From Pseudomonas sp. FP2196 (GTDB lineage: Bacteria; Pseudomonadota; Gammaproteobacteria; Pseudomonadales; Pseudomonadaceae), in the NCBI RefSeq assembly GCF_030687715.1, contig NZ_CP117445.1, positions 3,709,501 through 3,773,500 on the forward strand: 64,000 bases of DNA. The letters run 5' to 3'. The translations under genes were made by a program, and so were the position numbers. Numbering within the stretch: the first letter of the stretch is position 1; the number at the start of each line of letters is the position of its first letter. Of this stretch, positions 50,957 through 58,405 are shown in pieces. The notes below the pieces were generated by a model. That model ran no database searches. It was not told the DNA's origin and saw only the letters and a program-made list of their open reading frames with translations.

Positions 50957-51009
50957 TATTCGTTCGGAAACCGAATGGGCCAGCTCCACTTCAGGATCGG
51001 AGTTCCACC

Positions 51010-51384
51010 ATGAAAAAACCAACACCCAACCCGCCAGAATCAAAAGCCACCACCGACACCACATCCCCCTACGCCTCAGTCGACAGCAAAAAACTCCACG
51101 AAGCCGCCGACCGCGCCCTTGATTACTACCTCAATCCCGGTGCTGGCATCATGTCCAGCGCCAACGAGCCGGAGTCCATGTACTTCGCCAACCCCAGGTA
51201 CAACACCGAATCCCTGCTGGCCAACGCCAGCGAAACCCTCGGCTCGGCCAGCGAAATGCTCAACAACTTCGCCGCCGCGCTGCCGCCCTCACATCGCAAA
51301 ACCGCTCTGGGCATCGCCCAAATCGTGATGCTGGGTGAACTGGCCGTCAACCAGGCCCTCGATCACGTGGAACTGCAACCTTAG
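51010..51384 (+). CDS. DUF6124 family protein, copy 2
   Basis: A 124-residue paralogue of the protein at 23.6 kb. A disordered Pro/Thr-rich N-terminus precedes KKLHEAADRALDYYLNPG, MYFANPRYNTESLLANASET and ALGIAQIVMLGELAVNQALD. Unlike copy 1 it has no HEAT-like partner and is followed by a terminator, so it is monocistronic. The start follows CGGAG at 50998-51002. Longer upstream frames run through the structured leader and are not supported. Function unknown. Confidence 0.82.
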   Translation: MKKPTPNPPESKATTDTTSPYASVDSKKLHEAADRALDYYLNPGAGIMSSANEPESMYFANPRYNTESLLANASETLGSASEMLNNFAAALPPSHRKTALGIAQIVMLGELAVNQALDHVELQP

Positions 51385-51424
51385 GTAACTCCCTCACCAC
51401 AGTTTTTCCAAGCCAATCCAGGAA

Positions 51425-51456
51425 AACGCGACCCAAAATCAGGGGTCGCGTTTTTT
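51425..51456 (+). terminator. Rho-independent terminator of DUF6124 copy 2
   Basis: The stem AACGCGACCC / GGGTCGCGTT with an 8-base loop is followed by six T residues, 41 bases after the stop. Confidence 0.93.
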
Positions 51457-51475
51457 ATATCAATCCGCAAACTGC

Positions 51476-52069
51476 ATGGATAATCTGTTTTCGATCATTC
51501 CTACGCAGAGCGTCGGCATGATCAATACACCGCAAGCGTTTTCATGCCCGCTGATTTACCAGCCATGCTCGAAGGGAATACCGAGGCGCAAAGTGATAAG
51601 GAAATTTTTTACGAACAGGCAACTTAGTCTGTGGGTGGTGGCATTTCTATCGGTCAGTGCGATCTTTATGGCTTTTCTGATGCTTGGCGATGTTTCGAGC
51701 CGTCACGATATGAAAATGATCAAAACGAAAGAACCGTTGCTGATCGAAGGTCCGAATGGCGACGAGAATTACTATGTCCTGCCTCTAGGTACCACGCTAT
51801 ATCACGATAAAAGTTTTCCTGAAGGGCATGATCGTTATGTGGTGTATCTCAACCACAAAGGAGCTATTGCCCACGAAGAAGTACCGATGAAACCTGAGTA
51901 TGGCGGTTCCTTTATTGATCCGCTCTGGTTGGCCAATGTTGATGCGGACAATTTGAAAGACATTTTCAAGCGTTTCCCGCTTTCCAAAAAAGACATCGCC
52001 GCCGCTATCAAAGCCAATGAAATAACCAAGGATGATTTGGCCGACATCATTCGCTCGATACCAGATTGA
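51476..52069 (+). CDS. AT-rich gene for a single-pass membrane protein
   Basis: A 197-residue protein clearly lower in GC than its neighbours. One membrane helix (LWVVAFLSVSAIFMAFLMLG, about residues 52-71) is followed by a soluble domain with GPNGDENYYVLPLGTTLYHD and YVVYLNHKGAIAHEEVPM, and an acidic helical end. Several ATGs are possible (51476, 51521); none has a clear ribosome site. Base composition and the lack of a recognised family suggest horizontal transfer. It sits directly downstream of the DUF6124 terminator. Function unknown. Confidence 0.55.
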   Translation: MDNLFSIIPTQSVGMINTPQAFSCPLIYQPCSKGIPRRKVIRKFFTNRQLSLWVVAFLSVSAIFMAFLMLGDVSSRHDMKMIKTKEPLLIEGPNGDENYYVLPLGTTLYHDKSFPEGHDRYVVYLNHKGAIAHEEVPMKPEYGGSFIDPLWLANVDADNLKDIFKRFPLSKKDIAAAIKANEITKDDLADIIRSIPD

Positions 52070-52075
52070 TCGACT

Positions 52076-52120
52076 CTGTAGGAGCCGATCGCGGCCCGAG
52101 CCTTCGGCAGCTTTTACAGA
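52076..52120. repeat. Degenerate family A REP remnant
   Basis: TGTAGGAGCCGATCGCGGCC followed by AGCCTTCGGCAGCTTTTACAG recalls a collapsed REP pair with many changes. Confidence 0.5.
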
Positions 52121-52122
52121 GG

Positions 52123-52251
52123 TTACTTGGCCATTTGAGTGCCGAGTTCTCGGGCGACATTCAGTTGCTGCCCGGGATCACGCAACTCCGACTCGGGCAA
52201 CAACGTCGAACTCAGCACCGTCGCCCCGCTGTAATCGAAAATCAGCGCGAA
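52123..52251 (-). pseudogene. C-terminal remnant of an unidentified protein
   Basis: Beyond the TetR stop a different minus-strand frame stays open and codon-like for about 40 residues (FALIFDYSGATVLSSTLLPE, then LNVARELGTQMAK) before TAA at 52123-52125; an in-frame TGA closes it upstream at about 52252. It looks like the 3' end of a deleted gene fused behind the TetR gene. No family could be recognised. Confidence 0.4.
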
Positions 52252-52874
52252 GGGTCGTTGTCACTGCGAATCGACTGCCACGCTGCTTGCGCCAGCAACT
52301 CGCGGTACGCCATTGGACTGCCCTTCACCCTTCCTGCCAACCAGGCTCGGCAATAACTGTCGGCCTGGCCGATGATCAGCGACGGCAACAGTTCGGCTGG
52401 CAGCGACTTGAGCTCTGCGGCGCGCCCGGACTCGGCCAGCCACTCACGCAGACGCACATTGCGCGTCTTGTTGCGCTCGGCCAATTCGTCCTTGAACGGG
52501 CCCTTGGTCACGGCAAACCGCGCGTGGTACTGAAACCGCGCCCACTCCGGCTGGCGCTCGACCCAATCGACATAGCTGAACACCAGCGCCTGCACGCCTT
52601 CTTCAGTGGTGTTTGCCGCGTCCAGATAGGCGTCACGCAGGCGCGCCTGATCCTCAAGGGCGGTAAAGAACAGCGCCGCCACCAGGCCTTCCTTGTTACC
52701 GAAATGGTGGTAGATCGCACCGACGCTGGTATCGCATTCGGCGCGGATCATATCGATGGTGGTGGCTTCGATACCCTGCTCGTTGAACAGGCTCAGGGCC
52801 TTGCGAAAAATATCGCGCTTGAGTTCGGCCCGGCGGCCCGGGTAGCTGCGTTCAAGTAAATCTGCGGTGTCCAT
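52242..52874 (-). CDS. TetR/AcrR-family regulator
   Basis: A 210-residue TetR protein with N-terminal helix-turn-helix RDIFRKALSLFNEQGIEATTIDMIRAECD and AIYHHFGNKEGLVAAL (cores given; residues 18-62), then a helical ligand domain. The ATG at 52874 (MDTADLLERSY) is favoured. It is divergent from the hotdog-fold gene, and a 31-base dyad between them is its likely operator, so it probably represses that gene and itself. Ligand unknown, perhaps an acyl-CoA or fatty acid in view of the partner. Confidence 0.88.
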   Translation of the reverse strand: MDTADLLERSYPGRRAELKRDIFRKALSLFNEQGIEATTIDMIRAECDTSVGAIYHHFGNKEGLVAALFFTALEDQARLRDAYLDAANTTEEGVQALVFSYVDWVERQPEWARFQYHARFAVTKGPFKDELAERNKTRNVRLREWLAESGRAAELKSLPAELLPSLIIGQADSYCRAWLAGRVKGSPMAYRELLAQAAWQSIRSDNDPSR

Positions 52875-52968
52875 GCTGCTCAAGCCTGAAATATGGAGTT
52901 GAAAAGGCATGCAGTGCCTATGGCAAAAACACGCCTAGGTTGACAGATTTCCCACAGACAGAATACCG

Positions 52969-52999
52969 TTCCGTTACAGAACAATATTCTGTAACGGAA
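52969..52999. promoter_or_regulatory. TetR operator candidate, 13-base arms
   Basis: TTCCGTTACAGAA and its exact complement TTCTGTAACGGAA flank a 5-base centre (CAATA). It lies 94 bases upstream of the regulator start and 36 bases upstream of the hotdog gene start, where it would cover the latter's promoter. A smaller GGAAC-N-TTCC dyad overlaps its right edge. Confidence 0.8.
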
Positions 53000-53035
53000 C
53001 ATAATTCCGCAAAACGCTTCCAGTGAGGTTTCTCC

Positions 53036-53476
53036 ATGAGCCAGTTTCTCAGCATGTTCAACAGCGCAGGCCCGCAGGCCTTCAGCCAGATGGCCTGTCA
53101 GGTTGCGCCGTACTTCAGCAACATCAATCCATTGGTGACCGAGCTGCGCGCGAATGCCGCGACGGTGCAAGTGCCGTTTCGCCGCGAGATCACCAATCAT
53201 TTGGGCACTGTGCATGCGATCGCCATGTGCAACGCGGCGGAACTCGCGGCCGGGATGATGACTGACGTTTCGATCCCGGCCGGCGCCCGCTGGATTCCCA
53301 AAGGCATGACCGTGGAATACCTGGCCAAGGCGAAAACCGATGTGACGGCCGTGGCCACTGGCGACGGTGTCGATTGGCAGAGCGAAGGCGACAAGATCGT
53401 CACCGTGGACATTCACGATACCGAGGGCAAACACGTGTTCACGGCGCGGATCACCATGAACGTGAAACTTGCCTGA
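53036..53476 (+). CDS. Hotdog-fold DUF4442 thioesterase-like protein
   Basis: A 146-residue PaaI/DUF4442-type protein. The helix and strand pattern AATVQVPFRREITNHLGTVHAIAMCNAAELAAGMM (parts: NHLGTVHAIAMCNAAELA) is the hotdog signature, with the substrate helix after LGTVHA. Members hydrolyse acyl-CoA thioesters or are untested. AGTGAGG-like sequence precedes the ATG. It is paired with a divergent TetR regulator through a long dyad and followed by a terminator. Confidence 0.88.
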   Translation: MSQFLSMFNSAGPQAFSQMACQVAPYFSNINPLVTELRANAATVQVPFRREITNHLGTVHAIAMCNAAELAAGMMTDVSIPAGARWIPKGMTVEYLAKAKTDVTAVATGDGVDWQSEGDKIVTVDIHDTEGKHVFTARITMNVKLA

Positions 53477-53487
53477 ACACTACGGCC

Positions 53488-53528
53488 ACAAAAAAGCCCC
53501 TGCTGCCGGACTCGCAACAAGGGCTTTC
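53488..53528. terminator. Bidirectional terminator between hotdog and GNAT genes
   Basis: AAAGCCCCTG / CAAGGGCTTT form the stem, with A and T runs outside, between two convergent genes. Confidence 0.85.
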
Positions 53529-53545
53529 GGGATGCCTATGGCTGA

Positions 53546-54232
53546 TCAGTGAACGGTCAGCCGTTGGCGGACAAATTCCTCGGTGTGACGCGTGGTTTGA
53601 TCGAGATGGCGATCACGCTGCTTCTCGGCATCGAGCATGGCGCGCTTGCCGTTTTTCTGTAGCAGATAGGTATGGATCTGCTGCACCTCCAGCGAACGGT
53701 AGATGGGCATGGTGTCGATGAACCCATGCAAGCCGTTGCTGCGGTAATGCCGCCTGCTCATCAGCACTTGCGTCTCGCGCTGACCGATCACTTCAAAGCC
53801 CAGCGCCTCGAAATACGGGACTTTGCCGACGGTGCAGGCCAGTTCGGCGTGGGGATAACGCCCGACCATTTCACTGATCATTGCCCGCGCCACGCCCTGA
53901 CGCCGATGCCCTTCGCGCACGGCCATATAGGCGACGCTGCACGCCTCCCAATCGCCCTGCACCGGCAGGTACAAAAGGAAACCGACGACTTGCTCCGGGT
54001 CGTCGTCATCGGTGGCAACCAGCAATTCCACATCAGTACCCTTCTCGCCATTCAACGCTTCCAGATACAGATGCACCTCGTAGCCCACGGCGTACTGATA
54101 GACGTTGTACAGCAGGTTGCTCGGGCCAAGCCCCACGGCGCTGATGTCGGTCAGGTAGTCGACGACCATTTGCAGAATCTGGCTGTTGACGCCTTCGGGG
54201 CATGGGGTTTTGTAGTGGGTGATGCGTGGCAT
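53546..54232 (-). CDS. GNAT-family N-acetyltransferase
   Basis: A 228-residue protein. The acetyl-CoA-binding motif is REGHRRQGVARAMISEM (R/Q-x-x-G-x-A, residues about 113-130), preceded by the strand ACSVAYMAV. After the GNAT core there is an extra C-terminal 60 residues rich in Arg/Gln (QKNGKRAMLDAEKQRDRHLDQ). The start MPRITHYKTP at 54232 is chosen; the longer frame enters a REPIN and antisense TonB sequence. Substrate unknown. Confidence 0.82.
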   Translation of the reverse strand: MPRITHYKTPCPEGVNSQILQMVVDYLTDISAVGLGPSNLLYNVYQYAVGYEVHLYLEALNGEKGTDVELLVATDDDDPEQVVGFLLYLPVQGDWEACSVAYMAVREGHRRQGVARAMISEMVGRYPHAELACTVGKVPYFEALGFEVIGQRETQVLMSRRHYRSNGLHGFIDTMPIYRSLEVQQIHTYLLQKNGKRAMLDAEKQRDRHLDQTTRHTEEFVRQRLTVH

Positions 54233-54290
54233 GACGAGCGACCTCCGGCGGAAAACCGCGACATCATACCTTGTCGCAGCACAATCCCCC

Positions 54291-54365
54291 GTAGGAGCTG
54301 CCGCAGGCTGCGATCTTTTGATCTTGAAAACCAAGGTCAAAAGATCGCAGCCTGCGGCAGCTCCT
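54291..54365. repeat. REPIN, family A
   Basis: Inverted arms GTAGGAGCTGCCGCAGGCTG and complement with a short centre, between the GNAT and tonB genes. Confidence 0.92.
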
Positions 54366-54384
54366 GAAACGAAGGTTGCCCCGC

Positions 54385-55182
54385 TCACTTGATCCGGTAG
54401 TGAAAGGTATTGCGCACCGCCGGCACTGACACGGCGACGCCGTCGATGATCCGCGGCTGATAACGGAAGGTTTGCGCCGCGGCCAGTGACGGGCGGATGA
54501 ACAATGGATGGCAGCCGTCCAGCACCTTGGGGTTTTCGACCCGGCCTTGCGGGTTGACCGTGTACTCCACGGAGCAATCACCTTCGATGTTTTTATCCAG
54601 CGCTCGCTCCGGATACTCCGGCGCTTCTTTGCTCAGCGGCAGATATTGGCGGCTGTCGGCCAGTGCCTGCTGGCGCGCGCGTTCGGCCTGCTGCGCTTGC
54701 TGCTGTGCCTGACTTGCCCGTTGCTGCGCAGCCTGTTGTTGCGCCTGACGTTGCCGGGCGGCGTCGTCTTCACGCTGGCGCGCTTGCTCGCGTTGTTGCT
54801 CTGCCAGTTGCTCGCGTTTGCGCTCGTCCACTCGCTTGCGCGCCAAGGCCGCCTGTTCGATTTTTTGCGTTTGCGCTGCCGGCTCGGCCTTTGGTTTGAC
54901 GGGTTCGACCGGCGCCGCCGCAACCGACTCGATGGCCGGTGCTGGCGTCGGTTCCGGCGCGGGCGGTTGCGCGACGGGCGGCGCGACCATCACCAGTTGA
55001 GTGGTCATCACCCGAGGTGGCTGAACCTGCGGTGGCGACGGCGACCAGGCGCTGATCAGCAGCACCAGCACCACGACGTGCAAGGCCACCGCCAGCGTCG
55101 CCGCGAGACTGTGTTGCCAGAAATGGCTGCGCGGCATCGGCGCGCAAATCGTTGCAGGACTGTGCATGATCATCGCCGTCAT
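54385..55182 (-). CDS. tonB: TonB-type energy transducer of the phytase cluster
   Basis: A 265-residue TonB homologue. One membrane helix near the N-terminus (LAATLAVALHVVVLVLLISA, about residues 28-47) is followed by a Pro-rich stretch and a long Gln/Ala/Arg coiled-coil-like spacer (about 105-180). The C-terminal TonB domain has APEYPERALDKNIEGDCSVEY and FRYQPRIIDG. Its ATG overlaps the exbD stop (ATGA). It likely serves the TonB-dependent receptor at the head of the same gene cluster. Confidence 0.88.
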   Translation of the reverse strand: MTAMIMHSPATICAPMPRSHFWQHSLAATLAVALHVVVLVLLISAWSPSPPQVQPPRVMTTQLVMVAPPVAQPPAPEPTPAPAIESVAAAPVEPVKPKAEPAAQTQKIEQAALARKRVDERKREQLAEQQREQARQREDDAARQRQAQQQAAQQRASQAQQQAQQAERARQQALADSRQYLPLSKEAPEYPERALDKNIEGDCSVEYTVNPQGRVENPKVLDGCHPLFIRPSLAAAQTFRYQPRIIDGVAVSVPAVRNTFHYRIK

Positions 55183-55625
55183 TGCGGGGCCTCGGTCACC
55201 AGCCCGAGATTACTGACACCACCCTGTTGCAACGCCGCCATGGCCGCCACGACACTGCCGTAACCGGCGTCCTTGTCGGCGCGGATGTACACCTGCGTGT
55301 CAGCCCGCTGCGCGACAATCTGTTCGACCTTGGCGCGCATTTCATCAAGGGCCACGGCACTGTCGGTCTGATGTTGGGTGTCGAGTTCGCCGCCCAGATT
55401 CCAGTAATAACCACCCTCGGCTTTCACCGACAACGTCAGGATTTGCTGGCGCGTGTCGGTAGCCAGGGCTTCGCTGGCGATCTTCGGCAGTTCGACTTTC
55501 ACGCCTTGGGTGAGCATCGGCGCAGTGACCATGAAAATCACCAGCAGTACCAGCATCACGTCGATGTACGGCACCACGTTCATTTCGGCCTTTGGCCCGT
55601 GCTTGCGTTGCGGCCTGACTAGCAT
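55179..55625 (-). CDS. exbD: ExbD/TolR-type proton channel subunit
   Basis: A 148-residue protein with the N-terminal membrane helix and essential Asp in NVVPYIDVMLVLLVIFMVTA, then a periplasmic domain ending YGSVVAAMAALQQGGVSNLG. With the ExbB-like protein it forms the proton-driven motor for TonB. TolR is the alternative name, but no tol-pal genes are adjacent and a tonB follows. It begins 13 bases after the exbB-like stop. Confidence 0.88.
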   Translation of the reverse strand: MLVRPQRKHGPKAEMNVVPYIDVMLVLLVIFMVTAPMLTQGVKVELPKIASEALATDTRQQILTLSVKAEGGYYWNLGGELDTQHQTDSAVALDEMRAKVEQIVAQRADTQVYIRADKDAGYGSVVAAMAALQQGGVSNLGLVTEAPQ

Positions 55626-55638
55626 CGTGTTTCTCCTT

Positions 55639-56349
55639 TCAGGCCGCAGCGGCGAGGTTCAACGGCGAGCCGTGCAATTGCCGATGCAGGCGCACTTGCA
55701 GCTCGTTGCCAAAAGCGTAGTAACGGGTGAGCAAAGTCTGGCTGCGTGCCGAAAAGCGGTTGTAGGCGATGACCGCCGGGATCGCCGCAAACAAGCCGAT
55801 GGCCGTGGCGATCAACGCTTCGGCAATCCCCGGCGCCACCGTCGACAGCGTGGCTTGCTGCACCTGAGACAAACCGAGGAACGAGTTCATGATCCCCCAC
55901 ACGGTGCCGAACAGACCGATGTAAGGGCTGACCGAACCGACCGTGGCGAGAAACTGCAAACCCTTTTCCAGTTGCACTTCCTGCTCGCTGATGGCGACGT
56001 GCAGTGCGCGTTCGACACCTTCCTGGACCGCATCGGCGTTGCCGTCAGCGTGCCGGTTCAGGTGATTGAACTCGGCAAATCCGGCATTGAAGATCGGCTC
56101 GATCCCGGCCTCGGCCACCGCCACCTGCGCCGACTCGCGATACAGCGGCAACAGCTCCGGGGTGTGGCGGAAACGCTGGACGAAATCATTCAGGCGTCGC
56201 TCACGTTGTTGCAGCACGCGACTGCGCAGCACGATCAGATACCAACTGAGCATCGAGGCCAGCAGCAGAATGAGCATCACGGCCTTGACCAACAGGCTCG
56301 CATCGCTGATCAGCCCCCAGATTGTCATGTGTTCGAGTGTGGCCTGCAT
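55639..56349 (-). CDS. exbB: ExbB/TolQ-type proton channel subunit
   Basis: A 236-residue MotA/TolQ/ExbB protein with three membrane helices (about 15-38, then PYIGLFGTVWGIMNSFLGLS and ALIATAIGLFAAIPAVIAYNRF). The conserved Thr and Glu/Pro residues of the family lie in helices two and three. The start MQATLEH follows AAGGAG. It is part of the receptor-phytase-exbB-exbD-tonB unit. Confidence 0.9.
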   Translation of the reverse strand: MQATLEHMTIWGLISDASLLVKAVMLILLLASMLSWYLIVLRSRVLQQRERRLNDFVQRFRHTPELLPLYRESAQVAVAEAGIEPIFNAGFAEFNHLNRHADGNADAVQEGVERALHVAISEQEVQLEKGLQFLATVGSVSPYIGLFGTVWGIMNSFLGLSQVQQATLSTVAPGIAEALIATAIGLFAAIPAVIAYNRFSARSQTLLTRYYAFGNELQVRLHRQLHGSPLNLAAAA

Positions 56350-56440
56350 GGTGAAACTCCTTGTGGGCAATGGCGGTCGTCGCCAGAGACGTCGACCGCG
56401 TCGCTATTCGATGAAAAACAAATGACCGATTGATGACAGC

Positions 56441-58345
56441 TCAGGGCAACTTCAGCGCCTGGGTGACTTCATCCCACGGCACGAACTTGAAGTTCTGGCT
56501 TTGCTCGGGCATGCGCTTGCGGCCGTCCTGCACCACCAGCAAGCCTTTGCTCCACGGCCCGCCGAGGTTGGCTGAAGTGACTTCCAGACCGTCGGTTTCC
56601 GAGGCGCCGTCTATGCCTGCATCCGCGTTGAGGCCCACCCGGAACGCACCGCGCACGGCGAATGGCGGTTCGGCATCCAGCACCAGATAGCTGTCGTTGC
56701 CCTGGCTGGACACCACCAGATAGTCACGCGCCGCGCTCTGGTACAACGCCAGACCTTCGACATCGGCATGCAACGGGCCACCGACCTTGATCACACTGGC
56801 GAGGGTCGCAGGCTGATCGGCGCGGGCATCCACCGCCCAGACGCCGACGTCCTCTTCACCCAGGAACAGGCGCTGACGCTGATCGTCGGCGACACACCCT
56901 TCGGGCTGACTGTCGACCTTGAACTGGCGCACCAACTCACCCTGCACCTTGCCGTTCGGCGCACCGAGGCGGTATTGCAGGAAGGTGCCGTCCTTATCGT
57001 TGGCGATCGCGTAGGTCTCGCCGCTGGCGGGCTGGAACAGGCAAATGCCATAGATGTCTTTGAGCGGCGTCGGCACTTCACCGATGTCGCGCAACTCGCC
57101 ACTGCGGCGGTCGATGGCGAACAGGCTGAGGCTGTTGTGATCGCGATGGCTGGCCACCGCCAGATCGACGGTCTGCTCGCCGAGTTTGAAGTTCGCTCGC
57201 ACGTCGACGTTGTTCAAGCGCCCGACCGGCAACTCCTGCACCAACTTGCCTTGCAGGTCATACACCAGCAGACCTTGCTTCTTGTTGGTGCCGAGCACGC
57301 GGCTGAGGGATGGCTGCTGCGGATGCACCCAGATCGCCGGATCGTCCGCCGCATCGCCCTGACGTGCCACCGGGTCGCTCTGCACTTGCGCCGCGACGTT
57401 CGGCAGCACTGGCGGCAATGCCAACGGTGTGGCGCGCCAGTCGAGGTCGCCTTGATAGACACGGCCATCGTCATCGTCGCGGATCAACACTTGCAGGCCT
57501 TTGCCGGTTTCGCGCAGGGCGATGTTGTCCGGTTCTTTCAGGCCCGGCACAGGTAACGTTGCCTGCACCGTCCAGCGCTCACCCTGTTGCTGAAACAGAT
57601 GCAATTGCGCGGCTTTCGGATCGAGGCCGACAATGCCGCCAGGCACCAGCGCGACGGCGCCGGCCTCGCTTTTGATCTGACCGAACGGTTCGCGCATGGC
57701 CACTGGCGAACGCGTTACATCGCCTTCAGCCTGCGCCGGGTAAGCCCACCAGCCAACATTCTCTTCGTTGACCACCAATTGATGCGCGGCGTCATCGACC
57801 CGACAGAACTTCGCCGACGGTGGCAGCGGCAAACCGCGCACTCGTTGCGCCTGTGCGTTCAGCTTCGCGCCCCCGCCCACCAGCCATTGCTCGCCCTTGC
57901 CCTCCTCGCCCACCAGAAACACGAACAGGTTGTCGGCGTCATCGCGATACAGGCACACGCCGTTGATCGCAAAATCCCGCGCGGGCAAATGCAGCGGTGT
58001 GCCCCAAGTGCGCTTGGCCGGATCAAGTCCGACCACCAGCGCCTGCTGGCTGGCGTTGTCGAGGCTGGCCACCCACACCCGGCGATCATCGGCGCGACTG
58101 TCCAGACTGCTGAAAGAACCTTGCAGGCGCGCCAGCTCTGCACCTTGGTTATCGAGCAGCAACAAGCCCTCGGCAGGGCCGACGCCCAGGCGCAGGTCAC
58201 CCGGCAAAAAACTCAGTTCTTCAAGCTTCAGTGTCGGCGCCCACGGTGTGAGCGTCAGGCTCGGTGTGGCGGCCAGCGTCTGGCCGGCGGTCAGCGCGAT
58301 CAGTGCGCCCAGCAACCACTGTTTGTGTCGCAGAAAAATACTCAT
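56441..58345 (-). CDS. Beta-propeller phytase with duplicated propeller
   Basis: A 634-residue exported protein with a signal peptide ending TLAATPS. The C-terminal half (from about residue 300) is the beta-propeller phytase: DAADDPAIWVHPQQPSLSRV, TNKKQGLLVYDLQGK, QPEGCVADDQRQRLFLGEED and DVEGLALY supply the calcium- and phosphate-binding acids. The N-terminal half is a second, more diverged propeller (LEELSFLPGDLRLGVG to FGQIKSEAGAV). Dual-domain phytases release phosphate from phytate in the periplasm. It sits between its TonB-dependent receptor and dedicated energising genes. Confidence 0.9.
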   Translation of the reverse strand: MSIFLRHKQWLLGALIALTAGQTLAATPSLTLTPWAPTLKLEELSFLPGDLRLGVGPAEGLLLLDNQGAELARLQGSFSSLDSRADDRRVWVASLDNASQQALVVGLDPAKRTWGTPLHLPARDFAINGVCLYRDDADNLFVFLVGEEGKGEQWLVGGGAKLNAQAQRVRGLPLPPSAKFCRVDDAAHQLVVNEENVGWWAYPAQAEGDVTRSPVAMREPFGQIKSEAGAVALVPGGIVGLDPKAAQLHLFQQQGERWTVQATLPVPGLKEPDNIALRETGKGLQVLIRDDDDGRVYQGDLDWRATPLALPPVLPNVAAQVQSDPVARQGDAADDPAIWVHPQQPSLSRVLGTNKKQGLLVYDLQGKLVQELPVGRLNNVDVRANFKLGEQTVDLAVASHRDHNSLSLFAIDRRSGELRDIGEVPTPLKDIYGICLFQPASGETYAIANDKDGTFLQYRLGAPNGKVQGELVRQFKVDSQPEGCVADDQRQRLFLGEEDVGVWAVDARADQPATLASVIKVGGPLHADVEGLALYQSAARDYLVVSSQGNDSYLVLDAEPPFAVRGAFRVGLNADAGIDGASETDGLEVTSANLGGPWSKGLLVVQDGRKRMPEQSQNFKFVPWDEVTQALKLP

Positions 58346-58405
58346 GAACCGGCAGAATCCTTGTCGTGCATGGATCGACGGCGGCACCCGGCCGCCCTCC
58401 GAGGC

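Noticed and set aside
50848..51009. Longer frame reading into DUF6124 copy 2
   Set aside because: The added codons cover the structured leader RNA. The paralogue at 23.6 kb has no matching extension, and the shared features upstream are RNA helices, not protein.
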